NCBI GenBank assembly: GCA_964383365.1
Contig: CAYLHF010000039.1
Span: forward strand, 1 to 25,743
Direction: 5' to 3'
Length of the DNA: 25,743 nucleotides
DNA from: CAYLHF01 sp964383365
GTDB lineage: Bacteria > Bacteroidota > Rhodothermia > Rhodothermales > UBA10348
This document shows, one piece after another, positions 14,736 through 22,560 of the stretch (position 1 is the first letter of the stretch; every line of letters begins with the position of its first letter). The notes beneath the pieces were generated by a model. It worked only from the letters and a program-made list of their open reading frames with translations, was not told the DNA's origin and made no database searches. Made by a program: the position numbers and the translations under genes.

Positions 14736-16853
14736 TTAGTTGCGAATGGGCCAGTAGACTCCGAATCTAAACCGCTGGGACGGTAGGGGATAATCCGGCA
14801 CCAGAAGATTTCCGTCCAGCAGACTCGTCCCGCTGAACAGGTTCTCGTACGAGACGAATAGCGTGGCGCTCAATACGCCGGCTTCGGCTACCATATCGAC
14901 CGTGGCTGACGACTCGACTGACCTGCTATCGTTCGACGGAAGGACAAGCAGCCCCGTTGTCGGGTCAAGTCGTCGGCCGCCCATCGCATCCCAGTAACGG
15001 ACTCTGACGGACAGGTCGAGATCCATGTCTCCCTTGAAAAGCAACTTTCTGATACCCAGCCGGGCGTGTAACCATGCCCCTGGGAGAGCGTCCACAAGAG
15101 CCTTGCCGGGCGCCGTGTCACCATCGGTGTACGAGTGGACTACACTGGGCCGAGCAAAGGCATACACACCGTGAGTCTGGTGTTTTCGATAGGATATCTC
15201 GATGGAGCCCCCGACCCGGCGGATCGATGAACTCAGGCGTGTTGCCGTCGAGTTGCCACTCACGTTGTCGAGGGACCAGACTAACGCCGAAGTAATCGAA
15301 TGGGCGAATCCCCGTAGTGATATTCCGGCCACACCCACGAAATGATCCACCTGAATCTCGACGCGGGAGATCACGGGGACTCGATGGTCGGTTCTCGGTG
15401 AGGATCCGTCCCGAAAGCCATTTTGATCATTCCAGGATGTTCTCAGTCCGGTACGTCCGGCCGTGATTCGGACGCGGGAATCCTTATCATCATTCTTCCT
15501 GTGTATCAACCGAAACGACGACTCGACGGAGGTACTCAGAAAAGAGGCTCCATCATCGTCGTGGATACCCAGACGGGCTCGAATTGCAACCGGTCCGGTA
15601 CTAAAATGATCGTTCAGTCTGATATCGGCATACCTGCGACTCTTTTCCGTACCTGACAACGAGGCGTTTCCGCTCCTGAACCGATCCGACCAGGCAGTGG
15701 CAGCGATTTCGACGCGATGCGAATTGAAATTGAACGAACGATCAATAATGAATCCGAATCGGTGCAATCGAATCGTCGTTGTGTCGGTATTCAGTCGATA
15801 CTGAAACGACTCGGTTTTCCAGAAACCTGTTAGTGTAGTCGGCTCTTCATCCGTTCGAAGCCGGATTCTGAGCGACAGATCATTTCGGATGATCTGTCGC
15901 TCAGAATCCTCGTCCGTGACTGAGGCCCCGATCCGCTGGTAAATCGACGACGCTCCCTGACCGGATCGTTGACGTACACCTCCGTGGGCTCCGATTCGTC
16001 TTCTATTGTAAAGTTCGAGGAGCTCCGCACTCCAATTCGTTCGTTCCATCCTCAATCGAGTCAACAGGCGTCTGCTTCTTCGGAGTCGTGACCCCGGATA
16101 CTCACCACTGGCACCGGCACCGGCATAGCCGACCACCACGCCCAGTCGATCCTGCCGTCCGAGAACAGTGATCGGTCTGGTCTGAGCATGCACCACGTCA
16201 ATGGCCTGTAGTCCCGTGTGCGACGAACGATATCGCATGTTCGTGACGGGAGACCGATCGCGGAAAGACCCCGACACCGCGTGAATTCCCACGCCGGCAC
16301 CCGGGATATCGGAACTGAGACGCATTTCGTGGATCAATCCATTCGGGAGTAGATCGTAGCGAGGCCTCCCGGTAAAAAGATCGTCGAACGGGATTCCATC
16401 GAGTGTAAGAGCGATGCGATTCGGGTCAAGACCTGAGATGCTGACACCGTCCGGCCAGCCCGGCCCCCCGAAAGAATGGGTGAAGGTGCCCATTTCTTCC
16501 GCCATGAGCGAAGGAAAGGATAATTCGGCCCTCATTACGGGGGAATGGAACGGAAGGGCCAGCCCGTCCAACTCTGAGTAGAATCCTACAGAATCGACCG
16601 AGGTGGAGTCCACTGAAATCGTCTGGCTGGACGGAAGCACATTCGATGGGGATCGGGATTCGACCCGTCGGGACTCGAGGGACGGGGGTTCGCTTACAGA
16701 TGTGACCTGGGCACACAGACGCACCGGCGCGATGAACAAGACCATGATACCGAGTCCTACAAGACAGCGACCGGACCGGATCTTATTCTGGAAACAATCC
16801 GAAAAGTCGACTTTCAATGAGTCCAATAATTTCCCGTTGGTCTTCAGGTTCAT
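14736..16853 (-). CDS. TonB-receptor-like outer-membrane plug/barrel protein
   Basis: About 705 residues. After a hydrophobic signal segment ending in RLCAQ comes a Ser-rich linker, then a plug-like domain with ISGLDPNRIALTLDGIPFDD and PNGLIHEMRLSSD, as in TonB-dependent receptor plugs. The remaining roughly 500 residues alternate polar and hydrophobic residues as in a beta-barrel and end in QRFRFGVYWPIRN. No carboxypeptidase-like repeat domain is seen and no clear TonB box, so TonB dependence is uncertain. The start is unclear: ATG 16853 gives a long n-region and lies inside the upstream kinase gene (71-nt overlap); ATG 16877 and 16745, or an internal TTG, are alternatives. Its coding sequence holds a striking 47-bp palindrome (15863-15909). 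Substrate unknown. Confidence 0.8.
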   Translation of the reverse strand: MNLKTNGKLLDSLKVDFSDCFQNKIRSGRCLVGLGIMVLFIAPVRLCAQVTSVSEPPSLESRRVESRSPSNVLPSSQTISVDSTSVDSVGFYSELDGLALPFHSPVMRAELSFPSLMAEEMGTFTHSFGGPGWPDGVSISGLDPNRIALTLDGIPFDDLFTGRPRYDLLPNGLIHEMRLSSDIPGAGVGIHAVSGSFRDRSPVTNMRYRSSHTGLQAIDVVHAQTRPITVLGRQDRLGVVVGYAGAGASGEYPGSRLRRSRRLLTRLRMERTNWSAELLELYNRRRIGAHGGVRQRSGQGASSIYQRIGASVTDEDSERQIIRNDLSLRIRLRTDEEPTTLTGFWKTESFQYRLNTDTTTIRLHRFGFIIDRSFNFNSHRVEIAATAWSDRFRSGNASLSGTEKSRRYADIRLNDHFSTGPVAIRARLGIHDDDGASFLSTSVESSFRLIHRKNDDKDSRVRITAGRTGLRTSWNDQNGFRDGSSPRTDHRVPVISRVEIQVDHFVGVAGISLRGFAHSITSALVWSLDNVSGNSTATRLSSSIRRVGGSIEISYRKHQTHGVYAFARPSVVHSYTDGDTAPGKALVDALPGAWLHARLGIRKLLFKGDMDLDLSVRVRYWDAMGGRRLDPTTGLLVLPSNDSRSVESSATVDMVAEAGVLSATLFVSYENLFSGTSLLDGNLLVPDYPLPSQRFRFGVYWPIRN
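15863..15909. repeat. Perfect inverted repeat, 21-bp arms, inside coding sequence
   Basis: The left arm (15863-15883, beginning GGATTCTGAGCG) and right arm (15889-15909, ending CGCTCAGAATCC) are exact reverse complements over 21 bp, separated by TTCGG. The repeat lies in frame within the outer-membrane barrel gene, where it encodes residues around DSERQIIRNDLSLRIR. The transcript would fold into a very stable 21-bp hairpin. There is no T-run after it on the coding strand, so it is not an ordinary terminator. Confidence 0.97.
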
Positions 16854-17421
16854 TGACGAATTCCAATTCGTCCACATCGATCACAATCTTGGGTCCCTGG
16901 TCGTAGCGCGTTACCCAGTCCTCGTAATGTTTGTTCAGTCGTTCGAGATATTCAATCCGGATGGTGGTCTCAAAATCTCGTCCACGAGCCTGAATGTGCC
17001 TGACCAATGTCGGGACCGTAGCGCGAAGATAGACGAGTAGATCCGGCGGCTGCAGGTAGGAGGTCATGATATCGAAAAGGTCGGTGTAATTCTCGTAGTC
17101 CCGATCGGCCATCAGACCCATTTCATTCAGATTTCGGGCGAAGATCTCTGCATCCTCATAAATAGACCGATCCTGGACTACGCTGTGCGGCGCCTTCTCG
17201 ATTCTTCTCTGATGATTGAATCTACTCGACAGGAAAAATACCTGCAGGTTGAACGACCATCGATGCATGTCCTCGTAGAAATCAGTCAGATATGGGTTGT
17301 CGTCCACTCGTTCGTAAAACGCCTCCCATTTGAAATAGTTGGACAGGATTCGTGTAAGAGAACTCTTGCCGGCTCCGATATTGCCCGCTACAGCGACGTA
17401 CTTTTTACCTGTTGCACTCAC
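16783..17421 (-). CDS. Deoxynucleoside kinase
   Basis: This 212-residue protein belongs to the deoxynucleoside kinase family (dCK/dGK/dAK type). It has a P-loop GNIGAGKSS (13-21), E37 after the first strand, the QDRSIYED motif (83-90) holding the substrate-binding Asp-Arg pair, and a LID arginine cluster at about 146-148 (RGRDFE). It phosphorylates deoxynucleosides to dNMPs in the salvage pathway, and the base preference is not evident. Length is typical. The start is GTG at 17421 and no in-frame ATG lies nearby. Its last 71 nt overlap the proposed start of the outer-membrane gene. It is the first gene of the minus-strand group leaving the dyad-rich intergenic region. Confidence 0.92.
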   Translation of the reverse strand: MSATGKKYVAVAGNIGAGKSSLTRILSNYFKWEAFYERVDDNPYLTDFYEDMHRWSFNLQVFFLSSRFNHQRRIEKAPHSVVQDRSIYEDAEIFARNLNEMGLMADRDYENYTDLFDIMTSYLQPPDLLVYLRATVPTLVRHIQARGRDFETTIRIEYLERLNKHYEDWVTRYDQGPKIVIDVDELEFVNEPEDQREIIGLIESRLFGLFPE

Positions 17422-17724
17422 TCGATGACGAAATTTTTATGACCCGAAAAGTTGGCGATCCCCGGAGACCTTATTGCTTCGACCGCCTGCGAAAATAGGA
17501 CATCCCCGGTCGACTTGCAGGTCTAACGAGAGTAATCCATTTGATAATTATCAATCGCTCACCCCGCGATAGCTCCGACGGGATTACTAACGACATCTTA
17601 ATCGTGAATCATATCGAATTGTGCCAGAATAAGGGTATTATGTTCCCTTTATATCTATTCGATCGACGGTCCGAATACGAAGAATTATCACCCGCTCCGG
17701 GTGCCAAAATAGAACGTGTGCAGT
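17422..17724. promoter_or_regulatory. Divergent intergenic region with nested dyads
   Basis: This 303-bp gap between the divergent kinase and valS genes has no credible reading frame. It is AT-rich in its centre and contains a perfect 14-bp palindrome (TTGATAATTATCAA, 17541-17554) enclosed by an 8-bp inverted repeat (AGTAATCC at 17531-17538, GGATTACT at 17581-17588). A 6-bp hairpin (CACCCG, loop CTC, CGGGTG; 17689-17703) lies 21 bp before the valS start. Another inverted pair, TCGACCG and CGGTCGA, lies in the kinase leader (about 17479-17515). The region must hold promoters for both directions, but I find no confident core promoter match. No known riboswitch consensus, including cobalamin, was recognised. 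Confidence 0.6.
17541..17554. promoter_or_regulatory. 14-bp AT-rich palindrome, possible operator
   Basis: TTGATAATTATCAA is a perfect palindrome. Its halves resemble the GATAAT/ATTATC elements of Fur-type boxes but overlap instead of being spaced by a base, so it is not a canonical Fur box. It lies 119 bp upstream of the kinase start and 170 bp upstream of valS. An operator for a dimeric regulator is plausible. Confidence 0.4.
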
Positions 17725-20394
17725 ATGTCCAAAGAGACAGAACCCAAACAGGTCAGGAGTTCCACATACGATCCGAGTACGATCGAGACCAAGTGGTACC
17801 GCTATTGGGAAGAGAATGATCTTTTCAAGACCGACTCGACGTCGGGGAAGGAATCTCATGTCATCGTCATGCCTCCTCCAAACGTCACTGGACGGCTTCA
17901 TATGGGGCACGCACTACAGGACACGGTTCAGGATGCGCTCACACGCATTCGGCGTATGCAGGGCCAGGAGGCGCTCTGGCTCCCCGGTATGGACCATGCC
18001 GGAATTGCGACGCAGAATGTCGTTGAGAAGAAGCTGAAGGAGACCGAGGGGATCGATCGGCATGCACTCGGACGTGATGAATTCGTCGAACGTGTCTGGG
18101 CGTGGAAGAAGGAATATGGGGACATCATCCTTCAGCAGAAACGCCGTCTGGGAGATTCGTGCGATTGGTCCAGAGAGCGATTCACCATGGACGACGGGTT
18201 TTCTCACGCCGTACAGGAAGTATTTGTCCGGCTGTATGAGGAAGGACTCATCTACCGGGGAGAGTATCTCATTAACTGGTGTCCGGTCGACATGACGGCC
18301 CTCTCGGACGAGGAAGTCGATAATGTCGAGCGCGACGGTCACCTCTGGTATGTACGGTATCCACTGGCAGGAGGAGACGGACATATCACAATCGCAACGA
18401 CGCGTCCCGAAACGATGCTCGGCGATACCGCTGTCGCGGTGCATCCGGATGACGAGAGGTATCGGGACCTGGTCGGGAAATCGCTACGGCTACCGCTCAC
18501 CGATCGGGAGATCCCAATCATCGCGGATGAATATGTCAAGAGTGATTTCGGAGCGGGCGCGCTCAAGGTCACGCCGGCTCACGACAAGAACGATTTTGAA
18601 ATCGGTCAGAAGCACCACCTTGCGTCGATCAATATGATCAATCCGGACGGGACGATAGCCGATGTCGGCGGCAAGTACGTGGGTCTGGATCGTTTCGTCG
18701 CTCGCAAGCAGATGGTCGCGGATCTGGACGAGCAGGGATTGCTCGAAAAGGTCGAAGACTACAAGACCACCGTTCCGATATCCAGTCGTTCGAAAGCGAT
18801 CATAGAGCCACTTATTTCACGGCAGTGGTTCGTGAAGATGAAGCCTCTGGCAGAACCTGCTCTCGAGGCCGTCCGGAGTGGAGAGGTCAAATTTTATCCC
18901 AAGCGGTGGGAAAACGAGTACTACCGGTGGCTCGAAAACATCCGGGACTGGACGATCTCCCGGCAGCTCTGGTGGGGACACCGTATTCCGGTCTGGTATT
19001 ACACGACTGAAGATGGAGAAATCGACGAAACGAAGGAGTTCGTCGTCTCTGTAACGGAGCCCGAGCCGGGAATGGTACAGGACGAGGATGTGCTTGACAC
19101 GTGGTTTTCGTCCTGGCTCTGGCCGTTTGCCACACTGGGATGGCCGGAGAAAACGGCTGATCTGAGCGCCTTCTACCCCGGAACCGTTCTCGTTTCCGGA
19201 TACGACATTCTTTTCTTCTGGATTGCCCGGATGATCATGGCCGGTATCCACTTCATGGGTGAGTCGCCGTACAAGGACATTTTCATCACGGGAATGATCA
19301 AAGACAAGCTGGGTCGATGGATGTCGAAGAGTCTTGGCAACGGCATTGATCCTCTCGACATGACCGAGCAGTACGGAGCAGATGCCGTACGATTCTCACT
19401 CACCATTCTGTGTGCACAGGGCCAGGACATTAAACTGGATCCGACCAAATTTGAGATGGGGCGAAATTTCGCCAACAAAATCTGGAATGCGTTCAACGTA
19501 TTCGGTCAGTTTATGGAAGAGGGACGGTCGTATGACCGGAATCGACCTTTCGATTCCTTGTCGCTTGTCGAGCGATGGATGCTCACCCGGCTCAATCAGA
19601 CGATCCTGGATGTGGAAGCGGACATAGCCCGGTACCGACTCAATGATGCCCTCACCAAGATATACACGCTTTTCTGGGGAGACTTCTGCGACTGGTATCT
19701 GGAGCTGATCAAGCCGGAATACGGAGAGACGATGAACGACGAGACGATCGGACTTGCCGCCGATATTTTCGAAAATTTGCTCAAGCTCCTGCATCCGTTT
19801 ATGCCATTCATCACAGAAGAACTGTGGACGCGTGTACGGCCGCGACAGAAAGGAGACGTTTGTATGACTTCGTCATGGCCGACGTCCGATCCGGCTGAGA
19901 TGGATGCTCCCGCTGTAGGAGTTTTTGGCCTGATTCAGGAAATGATTTCGGGTATTCGGAACGTGAAGAGCCAGTATAATGTGCCCCCGGGGAAAATGAT
20001 CTCAGCGACACTGAGTCTGGACGGTGAGGACCTCATCGCATCCATGGAGAAACACGCGGGGTATTTTCTGAGGCTGGGCAAGGTCGAACATCTGACGGTC
20101 TATTCACACGTCGATCGACCTTCGGCAAGCGCTTCCATCGTCGTTGGAAAACATCAGGTGTTTGTTCCGCTGGCGGGAATGATAGATCTTGAAGTCGAAC
20201 GCCAACGGCTTCGCGGAGAGATTGAGAAAAAGCAGAAGTTCATCGTCTCCCTGGACAAGAAGCTCGGAAACGAACAGTTTGTCTCCCGGGCTCCGGCCGA
20301 AGTCGTCGCCCGTGAGCGCCAGAAGGCGTCGGATACGGCAGACGAGGTAGCGCGATTGCAGTCGAGTCTCGATGAGTTGGATATCCCTTCCTGA
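17725..20394 (+). CDS. valS: Valine--tRNA ligase
   Basis: This class I aminoacyl-tRNA synthetase charges tRNA-Val. The 889-residue product has the HMGH signature (H59-H62) after PPPNVTGRL, the CP1 editing domain with TTRPETMLGD that clears mischarged threonine, a DWTISRQLWWGHRIP stretch in the catalytic core, the anticodon-binding helical domain, and a C-terminal coiled-coil arm (about 805-885, rich in Lys/Glu/Arg). The KMSKS loop reads WMSKS (532-536): the essential second lysine (K535) is kept but the first is Trp, encoded by TGG at 19318-19320. The start is ATG at 17725, not the GTG three codons earlier. The stop is 3 bp from the carbamoyltransferase start, implying co-transcription. Confidence 0.97.
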   Translation: MSKETEPKQVRSSTYDPSTIETKWYRYWEENDLFKTDSTSGKESHVIVMPPPNVTGRLHMGHALQDTVQDALTRIRRMQGQEALWLPGMDHAGIATQNVVEKKLKETEGIDRHALGRDEFVERVWAWKKEYGDIILQQKRRLGDSCDWSRERFTMDDGFSHAVQEVFVRLYEEGLIYRGEYLINWCPVDMTALSDEEVDNVERDGHLWYVRYPLAGGDGHITIATTRPETMLGDTAVAVHPDDERYRDLVGKSLRLPLTDREIPIIADEYVKSDFGAGALKVTPAHDKNDFEIGQKHHLASINMINPDGTIADVGGKYVGLDRFVARKQMVADLDEQGLLEKVEDYKTTVPISSRSKAIIEPLISRQWFVKMKPLAEPALEAVRSGEVKFYPKRWENEYYRWLENIRDWTISRQLWWGHRIPVWYYTTEDGEIDETKEFVVSVTEPEPGMVQDEDVLDTWFSSWLWPFATLGWPEKTADLSAFYPGTVLVSGYDILFFWIARMIMAGIHFMGESPYKDIFITGMIKDKLGRWMSKSLGNGIDPLDMTEQYGADAVRFSLTILCAQGQDIKLDPTKFEMGRNFANKIWNAFNVFGQFMEEGRSYDRNRPFDSLSLVERWMLTRLNQTILDVEADIARYRLNDALTKIYTLFWGDFCDWYLELIKPEYGETMNDETIGLAADIFENLLKLLHPFMPFITEELWTRVRPRQKGDVCMTSSWPTSDPAEMDAPAVGVFGLIQEMISGIRNVKSQYNVPPGKMISATLSLDGEDLIASMEKHAGYFLRLGKVEHLTVYSHVDRPSASASIVVGKHQVFVPLAGMIDLEVERQRLRGEIEKKQKFIVSLDKKLGNEQFVSRAPAEVVARERQKASDTADEVARLQSSLDELDIPS

Positions 20395-20397
20395 CAC

Positions 20398-22200
20398 GTG
20401 AATGTTCTAGGCATATCCTGCTGGTACCACGACGCTGCGGCGTGCCTGGTACGCGACGGTAAGATCGTCGCCGCAGCGCAGGAAGATCGGTTTTCGAGAA
20501 TCAAACACGATGCGTCGTTTCCTGACCATGCGATTGCATACTGCCTCGATGAGGCCGGAATTACGACAGCCGACATCGATCTCGTCGCGTTTTACGACAA
20601 ACCGTTTCTGAAATTCGAACGCCTGCTCGAGACGTACGTCGCATATGCCCCCCTCGGTCTTCGCTCGTTTCTTAAAGCGATGCCGTTATGGCTGAAGAAG
20701 AAACTCTGGATTCCGGACCTGCTCTCCAAAAAGCTGCACTTCGATGGAGTGCTCCTGTTTCCCGAACACCACGAGAGTCATGCCGCCAGTGCCTTTTACC
20801 CGTCGCCATTCGAAAACGCCGCAATTTTGACGCTCGACGGGGTTGGAGAATGGTCGACCACATCCTATGGCGTAGGATCCGGGAGTGAGATCCGACTGCT
20901 CGGTGAACAACACTTCCCGCATTCTCTCGGTCTGCTCTATTCGGCGTTTACGTACTTCTGCGGTTTTCGTGTCAACTCCGGGGAGTACAAACTGATGGGT
21001 CTTGCTCCGTACGGCGTTCCCCGGTATGAACGCCTGATTCGCGATCACCTGATCGATATCCGGGAAGACGGATCCTTCAGGCTTAACATGAAAAATTTTT
21101 CGTTCGCCTCGGGATTGACCATGACGGACCGAAAATTTGAATCCCTGCTGGATGGCGAGCGTCGCGCGCCTGAGTCGCCCCTCTCCCAGCGGGAAATGGA
21201 TATTGCCCGGTCTATTCAGGCAGTCACCGAAGACATCGTTCTGAAGATGGCGAGGCACGTGCGCCGCGAGACGGGGGAAAAGAACGTGTGTCTTGCCGGC
21301 GGGGTAGCGCTCAATTGTGTGGCCAATGGAAAATTATTGCGCGAAAATATTTTTGATCAGCTCTGGATCCAGCCGGCTGCCGGAGATGCCGGGGGTGCCG
21401 TGGGGGCGGCGCTGGCAGCTTGCTATACGCATGGGGGCATCGACCGCATAGCGGTTCCGGCTGATTCGATGGAAGGCAGCTATCTGGGGCCATCTTTTTC
21501 GGACGGCGATATTAAGAGATGGCTCGTTGAGGAAGACATTCCACACCAGCGGCTCGTAGGAGCCGATCTATTCGAGCGAGTTGCCGCGTTACTTGCCGAT
21601 GGAAACATAGTCGGGTGGTTTCGCGGACGGATGGAGTTTGGTCCTCGTGCACTGGGGAATCGATCCATCCTGGCTGATCCCAGAGGTTCCGATGTTCAGC
21701 GCACCGTCAACGTCAAAGTAAAGTATCGAGAGAGTTTCAGACCCTTCGCCCCGAGTGTCCTCTCTGAGCGAGCCGACGAGTTTTTTGATCTCTCCCGTGA
21801 GAGTCCGTATATGCTCCTGGTCGCTCCAGTCCGGAACGCACCGGTTGGAGGAGAGGGGTTGGACCGTCTTAGATCCATTGGAGGGCCGATTCCTGCGGTC
21901 ACGCACGTCGATTCTACGGCGCGCGTACAGACCGTCTCCGAGCAGACGAATCCGGACTTTCATGCGTTGATCACGGCATTTGAATCGGCCACCGGATGTC
22001 CCGTCGTCGTCAATACCAGTTTCAATGTGCGTGGAGAGCCCATCGTATGTTCGCCTGAAGATGCCTACCGGTGTTTTAGATCGACCCATATGGACGCGGT
22101 CGTGATCGAGAATTATCTTATCACAAAAGAAATGCTTCCCGACGGCGACGAGGAAATCCTCTCAGCAGAAGAGATTGCTTCCCGATATGGTCTCGATTAA
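20398..22200 (+). CDS. NodU/CmcH-family O-carbamoyltransferase
   Basis: This 600-residue protein is a complete member of the NodU/CmcH/TobZ family, which transfer a carbamoyl group from carbamoyl phosphate through carbamoyl-AMP to a hydroxyl of a sugar or antibiotic. The N-terminal Kae1-like half has the metal-binding PEHHESHAA (122-130) and LDGVGEW (146-152). GGVALNCVANGK (301-312) follows, and the YrdC-like half has the family hallmark GRMEFGPRALGNRS (410-423) and VVNTSFNVRGEP (537-548). The start is GTG at 20398, 3 bp after valS. No sugar or polyketide genes are near to reveal the acceptor; surface glycan decoration is a reasonable guess. Confidence 0.92.
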   Translation: MNVLGISCWYHDAAACLVRDGKIVAAAQEDRFSRIKHDASFPDHAIAYCLDEAGITTADIDLVAFYDKPFLKFERLLETYVAYAPLGLRSFLKAMPLWLKKKLWIPDLLSKKLHFDGVLLFPEHHESHAASAFYPSPFENAAILTLDGVGEWSTTSYGVGSGSEIRLLGEQHFPHSLGLLYSAFTYFCGFRVNSGEYKLMGLAPYGVPRYERLIRDHLIDIREDGSFRLNMKNFSFASGLTMTDRKFESLLDGERRAPESPLSQREMDIARSIQAVTEDIVLKMARHVRRETGEKNVCLAGGVALNCVANGKLLRENIFDQLWIQPAAGDAGGAVGAALAACYTHGGIDRIAVPADSMEGSYLGPSFSDGDIKRWLVEEDIPHQRLVGADLFERVAALLADGNIVGWFRGRMEFGPRALGNRSILADPRGSDVQRTVNVKVKYRESFRPFAPSVLSERADEFFDLSRESPYMLLVAPVRNAPVGGEGLDRLRSIGGPIPAVTHVDSTARVQTVSEQTNPDFHALITAFESATGCPVVVNTSFNVRGEPIVCSPEDAYRCFRSTHMDAVVIENYLITKEMLPDGDEEILSAEEIASRYGLD

Positions 22201-22308
22201 TCCACAGTCGATGCCCACGGACAAAAAAATTGATATTGACCGCAAATTGTGTAAATCTATTCGTAGGTGTAGTCTGAGGAGTGGTATATAAATGCCAACC
22301 TGACTCAT

Positions 22309-22491
22309 ATGGAACGACGACTCGACATAGCGCCGCAGGAGATGATGGAGGAATCTTTTCAGATTCCCCTCTGGGCAACGTTGGTCTTTGTCGGGACCAT
22401 GCTGGCCATTTTCTTCATGGGTCGGACGATAGCCAATTTTTACGAGCCGATTCTTTCCGGTCAGACCGTCGAGTTCGTCGAGTCGGTGTGA
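22309..22491 (+). CDS. Small single-span membrane protein (60 residues)
   Basis: This is an unrecognised small ORF. It begins MERRLDIAPQEMMEES, has one strong hydrophobic span (about residues 20-37, LWATLVFVGTMLAIFFMG) and ends with a short acidic tail. The span, charged ends and position in a same-strand run argue for a real gene, although another ORF overlaps it in a different frame. It starts 108 bp after the carbamoyltransferase. That gap holds a weak sigma-70-like pair (TTGTGT at 22247, TAGTCT at 22270, 17-bp spacer). It does not resemble the DUF5989 proteins often found beside carbamoyltransferases. Function is unknown. Confidence 0.5.
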   Translation: MERRLDIAPQEMMEESFQIPLWATLVFVGTMLAIFFMGRTIANFYEPILSGQTVEFVESV

Positions 22492-22521
22492 GGACTTGCA
22501 ACCGACAGATTATGGAGTACA

Positions 22522-22548
22522 TTTAGCGGATCGAATCTTTCCGCTAAA
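22522..22548. promoter_or_regulatory. 9-bp inverted repeat just before the aminotransferase start
   Basis: TTTAGCGGA (22522-22530) and TCCGCTAAA (22540-22548) form a perfect 9-bp dyad with a 9-nt loop, TCGAATCTT. It ends immediately before ATG 22549 and 12 bp before ATG 22561. No T-run follows, so it is not an intrinsic terminator. It could be an operator or an RNA hairpin that limits ribosome access. Confidence 0.55.
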
Positions 22549-22560
22549 ATGGTCCTGACC

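Noticed and set aside
17656..17819. Possible short coding frame in the valS leader
   Set aside because: The frame overlaps valS in another phase and has no start context or protein-like composition, so the gap is better read as regulatory.
20433..20478. 10-bp inverted repeat (CGCTGCGGCG and CGCCGCAGCG) at the start of the carbamoyltransferase
   Set aside because: Both arms encode runs of alanine codons required by the conserved family N-terminus, so chance GC codon choice explains it.
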